Shown here: positions 1-7,978 of the stretch, piece by piece
Layout: each line of letters begins with the position of its first letter
How positions within the stretch are numbered: position 1 is the first letter of the stretch
Assembly: GCA_945865725.1 (NCBI GenBank)
Contig: CAMBEO010000013.1
Span: forward strand, 1 to 46,302
DNA length: 46,302 bases
DNA from: Thermoflexus hugenholtzii JAD2
GTDB taxonomy: Bacteria; Chloroflexota; UBA11872; UBA12225
Direction of reading: 5' to 3'
The notes under the pieces: model-generated
What the model was told of the DNA's origin: nothing
Databases searched by the model: none
The model's input: the letters and a program-made list of their open reading frames with translations, nothing else
Made by a program: the position numbers and the translations under genes

Positions 1-81
1 GACGATCGTTGCCCGCTGCTCGGCGATTGTCGCCCGGAGCTCAACAACCAGTGCCTGCAAGGTGGCGACCACGGATGGCAT
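1..81 (-). CDS. 5' end of a coiled-coil protein, possibly an IS66 transposase (partial)
   Basis: An ATG at 81 on the minus strand opens 27 codons without a stop before the window ends. The visible peptide has a heptad-like pattern (LQALVVELRATIAEQRATIV), as in the N-terminal leucine-zipper-like segment of IS66 TnpC transposases, which often open with repeated 'ELRATIAEQ' units. No strong ribosome-binding site is visible upstream. Other proteins with an N-terminal coiled coil would look the same over so short a stretch, so the transposase identity is an inference. Confidence 0.4.
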   Translation of the reverse strand, partial: MPSVVATLQALVVELRATIAEQRATIV

Positions 82-149
82 CACTCAACAGAACGTGCAC
101 CGGAACCCACCCGGCACCCTTACCCCGCCATGACCCCGTGAACGGTTAC
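1..149 (-). mobile_element. Possible terminal fragment of an IS66-type insertion sequence, cut by the window edge
   Basis: A minus-strand coiled-coil reading frame (1-81) runs off the left edge. About 60 bases upstream of it on the same strand lies GTAACCGTTCACGGGG (near 149-134), which resembles the outer end of minimal IS66/ISBst12-type elements as I remember them. That resemblance is from memory, not from a search. The rest of the element and its other end lie outside the window, so this is a weak call. Confidence 0.3.
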
Positions 150-513
150 CTCGAACATGCCGACGCTCCTGGTGCCCCTCGGCCAGCGGCCAACGCTTCA
201 TCAGACGCCGTGGGACACCTTCGAAACGCCGCGCACGCATGCAAGTTTCACGTGTCGCGCAGCCCCGATCCGGCGACCGCATTCGGTTGTCATCGCGACA
301 CTACGTAGGCGAAGCGAGCGGGGAGCCCGCGGTCCCGGTCGTCGCTCACTCGCACGCCCGATGGCTGCCGGGGTGATCGCCGACGCCCGCGGGTGGTCTA
401 CGACTTCGGTCTCGTCGGCCATTGGCTCGAACACCAGAGCGAGTGACACCCAGTCGCGGGTGCGGGGGGCTACATCCCGGACCCGGCGTGCTTGAACCCG
501 AGCGGGAGCGCAG
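82..513. other. Gap between the left-edge coding fragment and the amidoligase gene
   Basis: Short overlapping open frames exist on both strands here, but none shows a recognisable motif, a convincing ribosome-binding site or conserved-looking composition. Apart from the possible IS end near 134-149, I see no gene, RNA or regulatory site. Confidence 0.5.
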
Positions 514-1686
514 TTACCAGCCTCGCGCGAGGTCTGCGATGCCTGGCTGCCAACGACCGCGCCGGAACAGCCACAGGAGGCTGGTCGCCACGTCGAACGG
601 CACGCCGTCGGGACACGCCGCCGCGGTCATCCGCCACAAGGATGCGGCTGATTCGTCGTCGGGCTCGTCGTCGACGTGCGATCCCAGAGGTTCCGGAGTT
701 TCGCGCACCGCGTCCGGCGACCACCGCGCGGCGCCGACCAGCATCGCGCACAGGCGCACGAAGGCCTGGACCACGCGGCCGTCGAGGGTCCCGTTGCTCT
801 GGCGGAACTCGACGGTGTCCTTGTCAGGCGTACCGACGTTGGTGAGGTTCAGTGCGGCGCGGCGGGGGGCGCCTGGCTTCCCCAGCGACTGCGCGAGTTC
901 CTCGATCGTCCCGTAATGCGTCCCGAGGGGCTGTTCCAGAGGGCGCGAGTGGCGGTAGAAGAACGGGCGCCCCCGATGTCGCCCGCCCTCGGCGCTCGCC
1001 ATCCGAAAGAGGACATCCTCGAAACATGCGTTCGCGAGCACGGCAAGGCGCGTGACACGTCGCACGAAGCGGTGCGCTCCCGAGAGATCTGCCTCGGCGC
1101 CAGACACGTCATCTCGGAGCGCGCTCGCCCCGAAATGCACGTGGAACCCGCATTGGCCGCTCATTTCGGCACCGCACGCCCTCAGAACTTCGAGGACCGT
1201 GGCGACTTGCGCCCATGCCTCAGGAGAGTCGACGAACGGTGGTGAGACCACCTCGCCTCCAATCGCGATGGCGCTGGTCTCGGGATCCGAATCGCCGTCG
1301 TGGCGAAAGACGGTCGTCACCGAAGAGTCGTGCTCAACGGACCATTTCCCGGGCATGCGAGGTGAGTGGTAGGCCGCCGGTTCGGGAGACGAGACGAGCC
1401 CGCGGGCATGCAGTTCCGAGGCGACCCACCCCGCGTCGGCGGAGGCAAACTCGAACTCGAGCCCGAAGGTCCACGCGCCCGTTTCAGCCGATCGCCCCGG
1501 CCAGAGGTCGAAGACGCGGGTCAATGACGCGACGGTCAGACCCGGGCCTTGGAGATCGAGCCTGCGCTCGACCAGGCGCGCGTCGCGCGGCAGGATTGCC
1601 CATGCGGGGCCTGCAGCGGGCGCATGAACGGAGGTGCGTGACGTTGAGGCGTCAGACGCCTCCTCGGTGCCAGACGCGGTCGGCAT
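514..1686 (-). CDS. Amidoligase-family protein (Amidoligase_2-like)
   Basis: This 390-residue protein looks like the putative amidoligase family (Pfam Amidoligase_2, glutamine-synthetase/carboxylate-amine ligase fold). Members are thought to join an amino group to a carboxylate using ATP. Visible landmarks in family order are GLEFEF (about 75-80), WSVEHDSSV (about 115-123), GGEVVSPP (143-150), CGFHVHFG (179-186) and EFRQSNGTLD (293-302), which would supply acidic and histidine ligands for metal-ATP. The first 70 residues are low complexity. GGAGAA lies seven bases before the ATG. It is transcribed divergently from aroQ, with 52 bases between them. The usual genomic partners of such amidoligases (cyclotransferase-like or peptidase genes) are not visible here, so the substrate is unknown. 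Confidence 0.78.
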   Translation of the reverse strand: MPTASGTEEASDASTSRTSVHAPAAGPAWAILPRDARLVERRLDLQGPGLTVASLTRVFDLWPGRSAETGAWTFGLEFEFASADAGWVASELHARGLVSSPEPAAYHSPRMPGKWSVEHDSSVTTVFRHDGDSDPETSAIAIGGEVVSPPFVDSPEAWAQVATVLEVLRACGAEMSGQCGFHVHFGASALRDDVSGAEADLSGAHRFVRRVTRLAVLANACFEDVLFRMASAEGGRHRGRPFFYRHSRPLEQPLGTHYGTIEELAQSLGKPGAPRRAALNLTNVGTPDKDTVEFRQSNGTLDGRVVQAFVRLCAMLVGAARWSPDAVRETPEPLGSHVDDEPDDESAASLWRMTAAACPDGVPFDVATSLLWLFRRGRWQPGIADLARGW

Positions 1687-1738
1687 GCTCGTTCTCCGCT
1701 GGCTAGCGTACCAGCCGCTCGCTCGGCTACCGTCAGCG

Positions 1739-2191
1739 ATGACGATGAAGAAACGCCTCCGTTACCTGGTCCTCCACGGGCCGAACCTGAACCTCCTGGG
1801 TACTCGCGAACCGGACGTCTACGGCCGGGTCACCCTTGACGACATCAACAAGTCGCTCAAGCGTCTCGCGGACGAACTCGCGATCGACGTCGATTGCCAT
1901 CAGTCCAATCACGAGGGAACCTTGCTCGACTTGATGCAGGGCGCCGCTGGAGTGGTGGATGGGTGCGTCATCAACGCGGGCGCTTACACGCACACGAGCA
2001 TCGCGCTGCACGACTGCATAAAGGCGATGCCCTATCCCGTCGTCGAGGTCCACTTGTCCAACATCCACGCGCGTGAGGCGTTCCGGCACGTCTCGCGCCT
2101 TGGGCCGGCGGTGCGCGCGTCGATCGCTGGTCTCGGTTGGCGCAGTTACACGGCCGCCCTGCGCGCGCTCGTCGAGCAGGTACGGGAGTAG
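1739..2191 (+). CDS. aroQ: 3-dehydroquinate dehydratase, type II
   Basis: AroQ catalyses the third shikimate-pathway step, dehydration of 3-dehydroquinate to 3-dehydroshikimate, as a cytosolic dodecamer. The protein shows the family signature VLHGPNLNLLGTREPDVYG with the catalytic tyrosine and nearby arginine, then QSNHEG, INAGAYTHTSIAL with the loop Asn/Ala-Tyr-Thr-His, and VEVHLSNIHARE with the active-site histidine. From ATG 1739 it is 150 residues, normal for the family; ATG 1745 is an alternative. The open frame extends further upstream, but that part overlaps the divergent amidoligase gene and has no family similarity. It supplies the dehydratase step missing from the aro operon at 8-14.5 kb. 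Confidence 0.95.
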   Translation: MTMKKRLRYLVLHGPNLNLLGTREPDVYGRVTLDDINKSLKRLADELAIDVDCHQSNHEGTLLDLMQGAAGVVDGCVINAGAYTHTSIALHDCIKAMPYPVVEVHLSNIHAREAFRHVSRLGPAVRASIAGLGWRSYTAALRALVEQVRE

Positions 2192-2226
2192 GCGTAACGC
2201 GACGGCGGTGGAGGACAGCTGACGGC

Positions 2227-2613
2227 CTAGACGTCGTCGCGGGGTGGGTGACGTTCCGCAAGGACGCGCGCGAGGTCGGGAGGCATCCACCCCTCGGGCT
2301 TGAGCCACTTGCCGTCGTCGCGACGCTTGCCCCCAACCTTTGCCATGTTCGTCCGGTGCACCTCGTCGAAGAACGGCTCGAGGTCGATGCCGAGCGAGAC
2401 CGCTGCGCCGTAGGTCACGTAGAGAAGGTCGCAAAGGGCGTCGATCATCTCGACGACGTCACCCGCGCGCGCAGCGACTGCAAATTCCGCCGCTTCCTCC
2501 TCGATGAGGCGAATGCGCAGTTCCGCGGGAAAGGCCTTCGGGTCGGGATCGCGGGGCGCACCCAGGCCGAAGGCCTCATGGAACTCGCGGACCTGTGTTT
2601 GCGCGCCGTTCAT
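2227..2613 (-). CDS. MazG-like nucleotide pyrophosphohydrolase
   Basis: This 128-residue all-alpha NTP pyrophosphatase is of the MazG/PRA-PH superfamily, which hydrolyses nucleoside triphosphates or phosphoribosyl-ATP-like substrates to monophosphate and pyrophosphate. The metal-binding helices show RLIEEEAAEF (EExxE) and VVEMIDALCDLLYVTYG (ExxD), followed by the conserved EVHRTNMAKVGG tail. I chose the ATG at 2613 because GAGGAGG lies seven bases upstream; the frame continues upstream to 2676 but has no family features there. It is transcribed divergently from the aminotransferase. The exact substrate cannot be read from sequence, though a role in hisE-like histidine synthesis is less likely without his neighbours. 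Confidence 0.85.
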   Translation of the reverse strand: MNGAQTQVREFHEAFGLGAPRDPDPKAFPAELRIRLIEEEAAEFAVAARAGDVVEMIDALCDLLYVTYGAAVSLGIDLEPFFDEVHRTNMAKVGGKRRDDGKWLKPEGWMPPDLARVLAERHPPRDDV

Positions 2614-2654
2614 GGCTGAACCTCCTCGCCGTCGTGACGGCGGACCGTCAGGGG

Positions 2655-2660
2655 TACCAT
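2655..2660 (+). promoter_or_regulatory. Candidate -10 box for the aminotransferase gene
   Basis: TACCAT matches the TAnnnT pattern seen before several genes in this window. It overlaps the first in-frame ATG of the frame (2659), which argues against that start and for ATG 2746. No convincing -35 hexamer is visible. Confidence 0.4.
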
Positions 2661-2745
2661 GGCTGACGACCGCCACGACCCGTCATTGGGGTTCGTCCCG
2701 CCGTGGCAGCAGAGACGGGCACGTCCGCCCGAAGGAACCGCCAGC

Positions 2746-3972
2746 ATGACCGCCACGCCGTCCCGCGCCCTCGCGAACCTCGACGGCCTCTTCAGCAAGC
2801 TTGCTTCGCCCCTGCCTCCAGTCCAGTTCACCGGTGCCACCGGCGCGCGCTACAACATGGGTGCCGGGCAGCCTGACCCCGACTCGCTCCCAAAGATGGA
2901 GCTCATCGAGACGCTCGAGGGCATCTTCTCCGGGCCTGAGGGCAACGCCGCGCTGATGTACGGCGACGCCGCCGGCTTCCTCGGACTGCGCGAGGTGCTC
3001 GCCGCGAAGTTGAAGCGATGGGAAGGCATCGATGTCCCCGCGTCCGAGTTGCTGATCGTCAATGGGTCGAACCACGGCCTCGCGATCGTCGCCCAGGCGT
3101 TCCTGAACGTCGGGGACACCGCGATTTGCGAGGCGCCAACCTTCATGGGCGGCCTTCGGCCCTTGCGTCAGCTGCAGGCGCGGACGCACGGCATCCCCCT
3201 CGACGAGGATGGCATGCGGATCGACCTCCTCGAGGCGAAGCTCGTGGAGCTGCGCGCGGCGGGCACACCCGCCAAGCTGGTCTACACGATCCCGAACTTC
3301 CATAACCCCGCCGGGGTCAACCTCTCTCTCGCGCGGCGCCGGCGCCTCGCCGAACTGGCAGACATCCACGACTTCGTCATCCTCGAGGACGACGCGTACG
3401 GGGAGTTGCGCTTCGAGGGCGACCACCTCCCGGCCGTCTATACCTTCGCGACGCCCGGCAGGGTCGTGCGTTCCGCCACGTTTTCCAAGATCCTTTCGGC
3501 AGGGATGCGCGTCGGCTACCTCCTGGCGCCGGAACCGGTCATCGCGCGCCTGAACGCGATGAAGCTCGATGGGGGTGCGAGCCCGTTCACGAATCGACTT
3601 GCGGCCGGGTACTACGCCCGTCACGGCGACGCCCATGTTCACGAGCTGATCGCGATCTACCGCCGCAAGCGCGACGCCCTCGTGTCCGGTTTGGAGGCGG
3701 CGTTCGCGGACGCGCCGGACCTGAAGCCTCATTGGCGCGTGCCGAACGGGGGCTTCTTCCTATGGATGCGCCTGCCGGAGGGCATCGACTCCGTGCGCGT
3801 TGCCAAGGAAGCCGGGGATCGGGGCGTCGCGTACGTCGGCGGGCCCCTCTTCTTCGCCGACGGGAGCGGGAAGGAATACATCCGCCTGGCGTGGAGCATG
3901 CTGTCCGAGGAGGATCTCGGCAGCGCGGCGCGCCTTGTCGCGGAAGCGATCAAGGTCGCCGCGCGGGGGTAA
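2746..3972 (+). CDS. PLP-dependent class I/II aminotransferase (LysN/2-aminoadipate or aromatic type)
   Basis: This fold-type I aminotransferase has 408 residues from ATG 2746. Visible motifs are YGDAAGFLGLREVLA near the N-terminus, NGSNHGLAIVAQAF (cofactor phosphate region), PNFHNPAGVNLS (the NPxG aldimine asparagine), LEDDAYGELRFEG (aspartate binding the pyridine nitrogen), SATFSKILSAGMRVGYLLAP (SFSK-type lysine forming the Schiff base) and a C-terminal substrate-arginine segment EYIRLAWS. The pattern fits the PLP aminotransferases related to 2-aminoadipate transaminase and MocR C-terminal domains, a group that also contains aromatic aminotransferases. GAAGGAA lies about eight bases before the ATG. 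Its position beside aroQ makes a role in making Phe or Tyr possible but unproven. Confidence 0.9.
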   Translation: MTATPSRALANLDGLFSKLASPLPPVQFTGATGARYNMGAGQPDPDSLPKMELIETLEGIFSGPEGNAALMYGDAAGFLGLREVLAAKLKRWEGIDVPASELLIVNGSNHGLAIVAQAFLNVGDTAICEAPTFMGGLRPLRQLQARTHGIPLDEDGMRIDLLEAKLVELRAAGTPAKLVYTIPNFHNPAGVNLSLARRRRLAELADIHDFVILEDDAYGELRFEGDHLPAVYTFATPGRVVRSATFSKILSAGMRVGYLLAPEPVIARLNAMKLDGGASPFTNRLAAGYYARHGDAHVHELIAIYRRKRDALVSGLEAAFADAPDLKPHWRVPNGGFFLWMRLPEGIDSVRVAKEAGDRGVAYVGGPLFFADGSGKEYIRLAWSMLSEEDLGSAARLVAEAIKVAARG

Positions 3973-4071
3973 GACCCATCTGTCCCGACGAATTTCGGTT
4001 TCCCTGTGCAATTGAAGTGATCCGGGTCTCTTTCGTCGGGCCGTGGCCGCACCGCTTTCCCGGGGTGGGGG

Positions 4072-4125
4072 TACTTCCCTCTCCCGCCGCAGCGCGGGGC
4101 GCTTGCAGCCAATGGATGGGGCCGC
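4072..4125. repeat. REP-like palindromic repeat, long form
   Basis: The unit has CTTCCCTCTCCCGCCGCAGC and GCGGGGCGCTTGCAGCC, followed by a purine-rich tail. Near copies occur at 20464-20528 and 21578-21655. It can fold into a C-rich/G-rich hairpin. Confidence 0.7.
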
Positions 4126-4198
4126 TCCGGGATGTTGGGTGACGTGCGGGCTTTGGTGGGCACGCGTACTGGGTGCGCGGGCTTCCAGCCCGCTCCGC

Positions 4199-4297
4199 CG
4201 CGTGGGTGTCGCCCGGACCTGCTCCCCTCTCCCGCCGGGCGGGGGAGGGGCAGGGGGTGGGGGCGCTCCACACGCGTGGGTGTCGCCCGGACCTGCT
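4199..4297. repeat. 25-bp direct repeats flanking a REP-like hairpin
   Basis: Two identical 25-base copies (4199-4223 and 4273-4297, beginning CGCGTGGGTGTCGCCCGG) flank a hairpin of the window-wide family (4226-4262, CCCTCTCCCGCCGGGCGG then GGGGAGGGG). With the repeat at 4072 and a TACGAT box near 4341, they fill the 424-base gap 3973-4396, in which I see no gene. Confidence 0.75.
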
Positions 4298-4396
4298 TCC
4301 ACATGACGCTGGCAGGACGCATTCCGTCGCGAGCGCATCGGTACGATTTGGCGGCGCGCTCGTCAAGCTAGTCCGGGTGCGTGTCTGGGGTCCTGA

Positions 4397-5029
4397 ATGG
4401 AAGTCCCGCGCGCCCGCATCTTGATCGGCACGGCTAACGCCCACAAGGTGGCGGAACTTGGCGCCCTCTTGGAGGGCCTCGGATGCGACCTCGTCGTGCC
4501 GGGCGAGATCGGCCTCGACGAGTTCGACATCGACGAGACGGGGTTGACCCTCATGGAAAACGCCGTCCTGAAGGCGAACGCCTTCGCCCGGGCCTCGGGC
4601 CTGCCCTCGTTGGCCGACGATTCAGGTCTCGAAGTGGACAGGCTTGGCGGGGAACCCGGCGTACGGAGCCGGCGGTACGCGGGCGAGGACGCGACCGACA
4701 CCGATCGCATCGCGCTCGTCCTGAGCAAGCTCGAGGCCGTCGCCGACGAGGACCGGGGGGCACGGTTCCGGTGCGTGATCGCGTTCGCGACGCCCGACGG
4801 TCTGGTCGGCACCGGGACAGGGACCGTCGAGGGTGCTATCGGGCGCGTTCCGTACGGCGCGAACGGGTTCGGCTACGACCCGATCTTCCTGGTGAGAGGC
4901 ACCCGGCCGACGATGGCCGAGCTCGCTCCCGACGCCAAGAACTCGATCAGCCACCGGTCGCGGGCGATCGCCTCGGTCCGTCCCGTCGTCGAGGCTTGGC
5001 TGGCATCTGGTAGGTCCAGGGATCGGTGA
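4397..5029 (+). CDS. rdgB: RdgB/HAM1 non-canonical purine NTP pyrophosphatase
   Basis: This house-cleaning enzyme hydrolyses ITP, dITP and XTP to monophosphates, keeping deaminated purines out of DNA and RNA. Family landmarks are IGTANAHKVAEL at the N-terminus (T-x-N-x-x-K), ETGLTLMENAVLKA, LADDSGLEVDRLGGEPGVRSRRYAG, GANGFGYDPIF and the C-terminal SHRSRA (the S-H-R nucleobase site). The 210-residue length is typical. It lies 31 bases upstream of the DinG-family helicase on the same strand, so the two are probably co-transcribed, a plausible pairing of nucleotide-pool cleaning and DNA repair. Confidence 0.95.
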   Translation: MEVPRARILIGTANAHKVAELGALLEGLGCDLVVPGEIGLDEFDIDETGLTLMENAVLKANAFARASGLPSLADDSGLEVDRLGGEPGVRSRRYAGEDATDTDRIALVLSKLEAVADEDRGARFRCVIAFATPDGLVGTGTGTVEGAIGRVPYGANGFGYDPIFLVRGTRPTMAELAPDAKNSISHRSRAIASVRPVVEAWLASGRSRDR

Positions 5030-5060
5030 ACCCGCCCGTGCTCCTGGGAGGCTGGCCGCG

Positions 5061-7658
5061 GTGACTTCGCGCTTCCGGCGCCGCACCGGGCCCCCGCCAA
5101 ACGACAGCCTTGACGACGCCTGGTTGCTGGCGTCGATCCTTGTCCCGGAGAAGTCGGCGAGCGACCGGGTCGGACTCGGCGCCGCCCTTGGCATCCCGGT
5201 GCCGCCCATAGCTCCGGTCGGCGTGGCGGCACGGGCCCGCGAGGTCGAAGTCGTCGGCAAGGTCCTCCGAGACCGGATGGCGCGAATGGACGCGTCGATC
5301 CTCGACCAGCTGCATCGCATCCTTGCTGGCGGTGCGACCCGGCTTGGGCATGCGGTCGAGGCGGCGTTGGCCGATCTGGCACGGCAGGGACTTGGGGGCG
5401 AGGACTCGCCTGGCGACCGTCCGCGTGCGAACGCCGATCCAGCGGCCACCTCGCCATTCATTCATGTGCCGGCATTGCAGGAGGCAAAGGAGCGCGTGCC
5501 CGTTGCCGAGCGGGAGGTCGTCGAGGCCTTGGGGCCGGGAGGACCGATCGACGGTGCCCTACAAGGGTTCGAGCTGCGCCCGGGCCAGGTGCGGATGGCG
5601 CGGGCGGTCACGCGCGCGCTGAACGACGGGTTGCGGCTCCTCGTGGAGGCTGGCACGGGCACGGGGAAGAGCCTCGCGTACCTCGTGCCGGCGGCGATGC
5701 ACGCGGTGCAGAACGGCCGGCGCGTGGTCATCTCCACCCACACCATCGCCCTCCAAGACCAGTTGGTCGGCAAGGACATTCCCGTGCTGCGTCGCGCGTT
5801 GCCCCATGACGTGCAGGTGGCCGTGCTCAAGGGTCGGTCGCACTACCTGTGCGTGCGGCGCTGGCGCCGGTTCCTCTCGAGCGGGCTTACGGGCGAGGCG
5901 GAGCGGATCCTCGCGGCGAGGATCGCGGTCTGGGTCCGTGGCACGGCGACGGGTGACCGGGGCGAGATCGCCCTCGACGATGCCGACATCTCGACGTGGA
6001 ACGCGCACCTCGCGGCGGACGTCGTGCACTGCACGCCTCGTTCCTGCCCGGACAATCGTGCCGGCCGGTGCTTCCTGACGCGGGCGCGCCGGCGGGCCGC
6101 TGGCGCCCACCTGCTCGTGGTGAACCACGCGCTGCTCCTTTCCGACCTGGCGACGGCCGCGGGCGGCGAACGCGGCATCCTTCCGGACTACGCCGAGGCG
6201 ATCATCGACGAGGCCCACCACCTGGAGGCCGTCGCGACTGACCATCTGGGCGCGGAGGTCGCGACCGGCGACCTTGCCAACGCGCTTGCTGCGATGAGCG
6301 TGCCCCTGGGCGGGGGGCGCTTCGGCGGGAGCGTCGCGCGCGTGGCGGCGACCTACGTCGATGTCGGTGGGCAGTTTGCTCGCGAGACCGTCGGCGAGGT
6401 GACCGGGCCGATCCACGAGGCGGTGGCCGCCACGCGCGACCTCATCGCCCCCCTTCGGGAAGCCCTCGTCGGCGTCTTGGAGGCGCGCGCACGACCGGGC
6501 GCGGACTCTCTGGGGGAACGGGAACTGCGCCTCGTCCCTGACGTGCGCGAGGGCCCGGATTGGCTGGTCGCGTGCGAGGCGTGGGAGTCCCTTTCAGGGG
6601 CGATGGCCGAGGCCTCAACGTGCCTGCGACGGTTCGCTGACGCGTTCGACCCGCACGTCGGGACATCCGAGAACGTTGACGACGCCGTCGCGGAGCTGGT
6701 CGAGGCGACGACGGTCCTATCCGATACCCGCGCGGTTCTCGCGAGGATCATCGAGTCGCCGGTGGAGGGCGAGGTGTCATGGGTCTCGCTCGACCGGCGA
6801 TCCGAGGTCGCCGGCCGCGGGACGCGAGAGGTGCGCCTCCACGCGGCGCCGCTCGAAGTCGACCGCCACCTCCAGGCGCTCCTGTTCGAACCCTTGGAGG
6901 CGGTCGTCCTGACGTCGGCGACGCTCCAGGTCGACGGCTCGTTCCGGCACGCCCGCCAACGCCTTGGGCTTGGTGCGACGGCCCAGGTGCTCTCCGTCGA
7001 GTCGCCGTTCGACTTCGAGACCCAGTCCCTGCTCGTGGTGCCGCGCAACTTGCCCGACCCGGCATCCACGGCGTCCTCACCGGTCCTCCACGAGATCCTG
7101 GCCGGGATCGCTTCCGTGATGGGTGGACGGACGCTCATGCTCTTCACGTCCCATGCGAGCCTGCGCGGGGCACATGCGGCCCTGAAGGACGCCTTGCCGC
7201 AACTGGTGGTCCTCGGGCAAGGCGTCGACGGGTCGCGGACGATCCTGCTTGAAAGGTTTCGCGCGACACCAAACTCGATCCTTCTCGGTACGGCGAGCTT
7301 TTGGGAGGGCATCGACGTGACCGGGGACGCGCTGTCATGCCTCGTGATCTTGAAGCTCCCGTTCACCGTCCCGAACGACCCGGTATTCGCGGCCCGGAGC
7401 GAACTCCTCGCCAACCCGTTCGCGGAACTGGCGATCCCCCAGGCGGTCTTGCGATTGCGCCAGGGGTTCGGGCGCCTGATCCGCTCGACCGCCGACCGGG
7501 GCGTGGCCGTGGTACTCGATTCGCGCCTGGTATCGCGAAACTACGGCCAGACCTTCCTTGGCTCGTTGCCCCCGGCAACCCGCCAGGTTTGCGACGCGCG
7601 CGACGTGGTGAAGGTGGTCGACGACTGGTGGCGTGGGCGCCACTCCCCTCTTCCTTAA
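5061..7658 (+). CDS. dinG: DinG/XPD-family ATP-dependent DNA helicase with N-terminal exonuclease remnant
   Basis: This 865-residue superfamily 2 helicase unwinds DNA 5'-3' and is used in repair of damaged or structured DNA. Walker A is EAGTGTGKS (about 196-204) and Walker B is DEAHH (about 383). Four cysteines, C264 (HYLCVRRW), C324, C329 (CTPRSC) and C337, are spaced as in iron-sulfur XPD/DinG helicases. The C-terminal motor has GTASFWEGIDVTGD and the QGFGRLIRS motif VI. Residues about 12-75 resemble the second half of the DnaQ exonuclease domain found in Gram-positive DinG proteins, but the DEDD catalytic part is absent. It starts with GTG, nine bases after GGGAGG. It probably forms a transcript with rdgB. 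Confidence 0.92.
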   Translation: MTSRFRRRTGPPPNDSLDDAWLLASILVPEKSASDRVGLGAALGIPVPPIAPVGVAARAREVEVVGKVLRDRMARMDASILDQLHRILAGGATRLGHAVEAALADLARQGLGGEDSPGDRPRANADPAATSPFIHVPALQEAKERVPVAEREVVEALGPGGPIDGALQGFELRPGQVRMARAVTRALNDGLRLLVEAGTGTGKSLAYLVPAAMHAVQNGRRVVISTHTIALQDQLVGKDIPVLRRALPHDVQVAVLKGRSHYLCVRRWRRFLSSGLTGEAERILAARIAVWVRGTATGDRGEIALDDADISTWNAHLAADVVHCTPRSCPDNRAGRCFLTRARRRAAGAHLLVVNHALLLSDLATAAGGERGILPDYAEAIIDEAHHLEAVATDHLGAEVATGDLANALAAMSVPLGGGRFGGSVARVAATYVDVGGQFARETVGEVTGPIHEAVAATRDLIAPLREALVGVLEARARPGADSLGERELRLVPDVREGPDWLVACEAWESLSGAMAEASTCLRRFADAFDPHVGTSENVDDAVAELVEATTVLSDTRAVLARIIESPVEGEVSWVSLDRRSEVAGRGTREVRLHAAPLEVDRHLQALLFEPLEAVVLTSATLQVDGSFRHARQRLGLGATAQVLSVESPFDFETQSLLVVPRNLPDPASTASSPVLHEILAGIASVMGGRTLMLFTSHASLRGAHAALKDALPQLVVLGQGVDGSRTILLERFRATPNSILLGTASFWEGIDVTGDALSCLVILKLPFTVPNDPVFAARSELLANPFAELAIPQAVLRLRQGFGRLIRSTADRGVAVVLDSRLVSRNYGQTFLGSLPPATRQVCDARDVVKVVDDWWRGRHSPLP

Positions 7659-7662
7659 GGGG

Positions 7663-7765
7663 AACCGCCCCCACCCTCAGTCCCTCCCCCGCTGCGGCGG
7701 GAGAGGGAAGCACCACCACCCCTCCCCCGCCGCGGCGGGAGAGGGGTCGCGTACGCGGATAACGA
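7663..7765. repeat. Pair of REP-like hairpins after dinG
   Basis: Two C-rich/G-rich hairpin units stand in tandem (CCCTCCCCCGCTGCGGCGGG, then CCCTCCCCCGCCGCGGCGGG). They are followed by GCGTACGCGGATAACG, a tail that also follows the copy at 45785-45862 (GCATGCGCGGATAACG). They may serve as a terminator-like structure for dinG. Confidence 0.75.
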
Positions 7766-7808
7766 TGTCGGGGGGGCCTGACCCGAAGCCCCGTGGGCGA
7801 TAGCGTGG

Positions 7809-7838
7809 TTGACGGCAAGCCGGTGACCGGCGTACGAT
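7809..7838 (+). promoter_or_regulatory. Promoter of the aro leader and operon
   Basis: TTGACG (7809-7814), an 18-base spacer and TACGAT (7833-7838) form the best sigma-70-type promoter in the window. The expected transcription start falls at about 7844-7848, on or just before the leader-peptide ATG at 7848, so the leader ORF should be leaderless or nearly so. Confidence 0.75.
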
Positions 7839-7847
7839 GACACCAGC

Positions 7848-7937
7848 ATGGACACGGGACTCGACGCGCGCGCACGGATCGCGGCGTCTGCGACTAGCGG
7901 CCCCGGCGTCTATTTTGGCTTTAGCATCCCGGTGTGA
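7848..7937 (+). CDS. Aro operon leader peptide (29 codons, Tyr-Phe-Gly-Phe)
   Basis: This short frame starts with ATG about ten bases after the -10 box and ends with TGA at 7935-7937. Its C-terminal part is GPGVYFGFSIPV, so Tyr, Phe, Gly and Phe codons fall together (TAT 7911, TTT 7914, GGC 7917, TTT 7920). The wobble-T codons TAT and TTT are unusual in such a GC-rich genome. A hairpin and a rho-independent terminator follow before the DAHP synthase gene. This is the layout of a ribosome-mediated attenuator sensing charged tRNA-Tyr and tRNA-Phe. The product itself probably has no other job. Translation and regulation are inferred, not shown. Confidence 0.7.
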   Translation: MDTGLDARARIAASATSGPGVYFGFSIPV

Positions 7938-7978
7938 GGCGTCGGCCGCGACACGGCCGAGCACGCACCGGGTGAAGC
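7918..7978 (+). promoter_or_regulatory. Candidate antiterminator/anti-antiterminator RNA hairpin of the aro leader
   Basis: CCCGGTG (7928-7934, the last sense codons of the leader ORF) pairs perfectly with CACCGGG (7966-7972). They enclose an inner hairpin TCGGCCG (7942-7948) / CGGCCGA (7954-7960). GCTT (7918-7921) could extend the outer stem by pairing with AAGC (7975-7978), which is also the first part of the terminator stem. The outer stem and the terminator could therefore exclude each other. Which form wins when ribosomes stall is not settled by sequence alone. Confidence 0.5.

Noticed and set aside
201-449. Short minus-strand frame upstream of the left-edge fragment
   Set aside because: Arg/Pro/Ala-rich, no motif, no ribosome site; nothing supports it as a gene.
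2659-2745. Earlier ATG (2659) for the aminotransferase
   Set aside because: It overlaps a TACCAT box, lacks a ribosome site, and the extra residues are outside the fold; ATG 2746 follows GAAGGAA.
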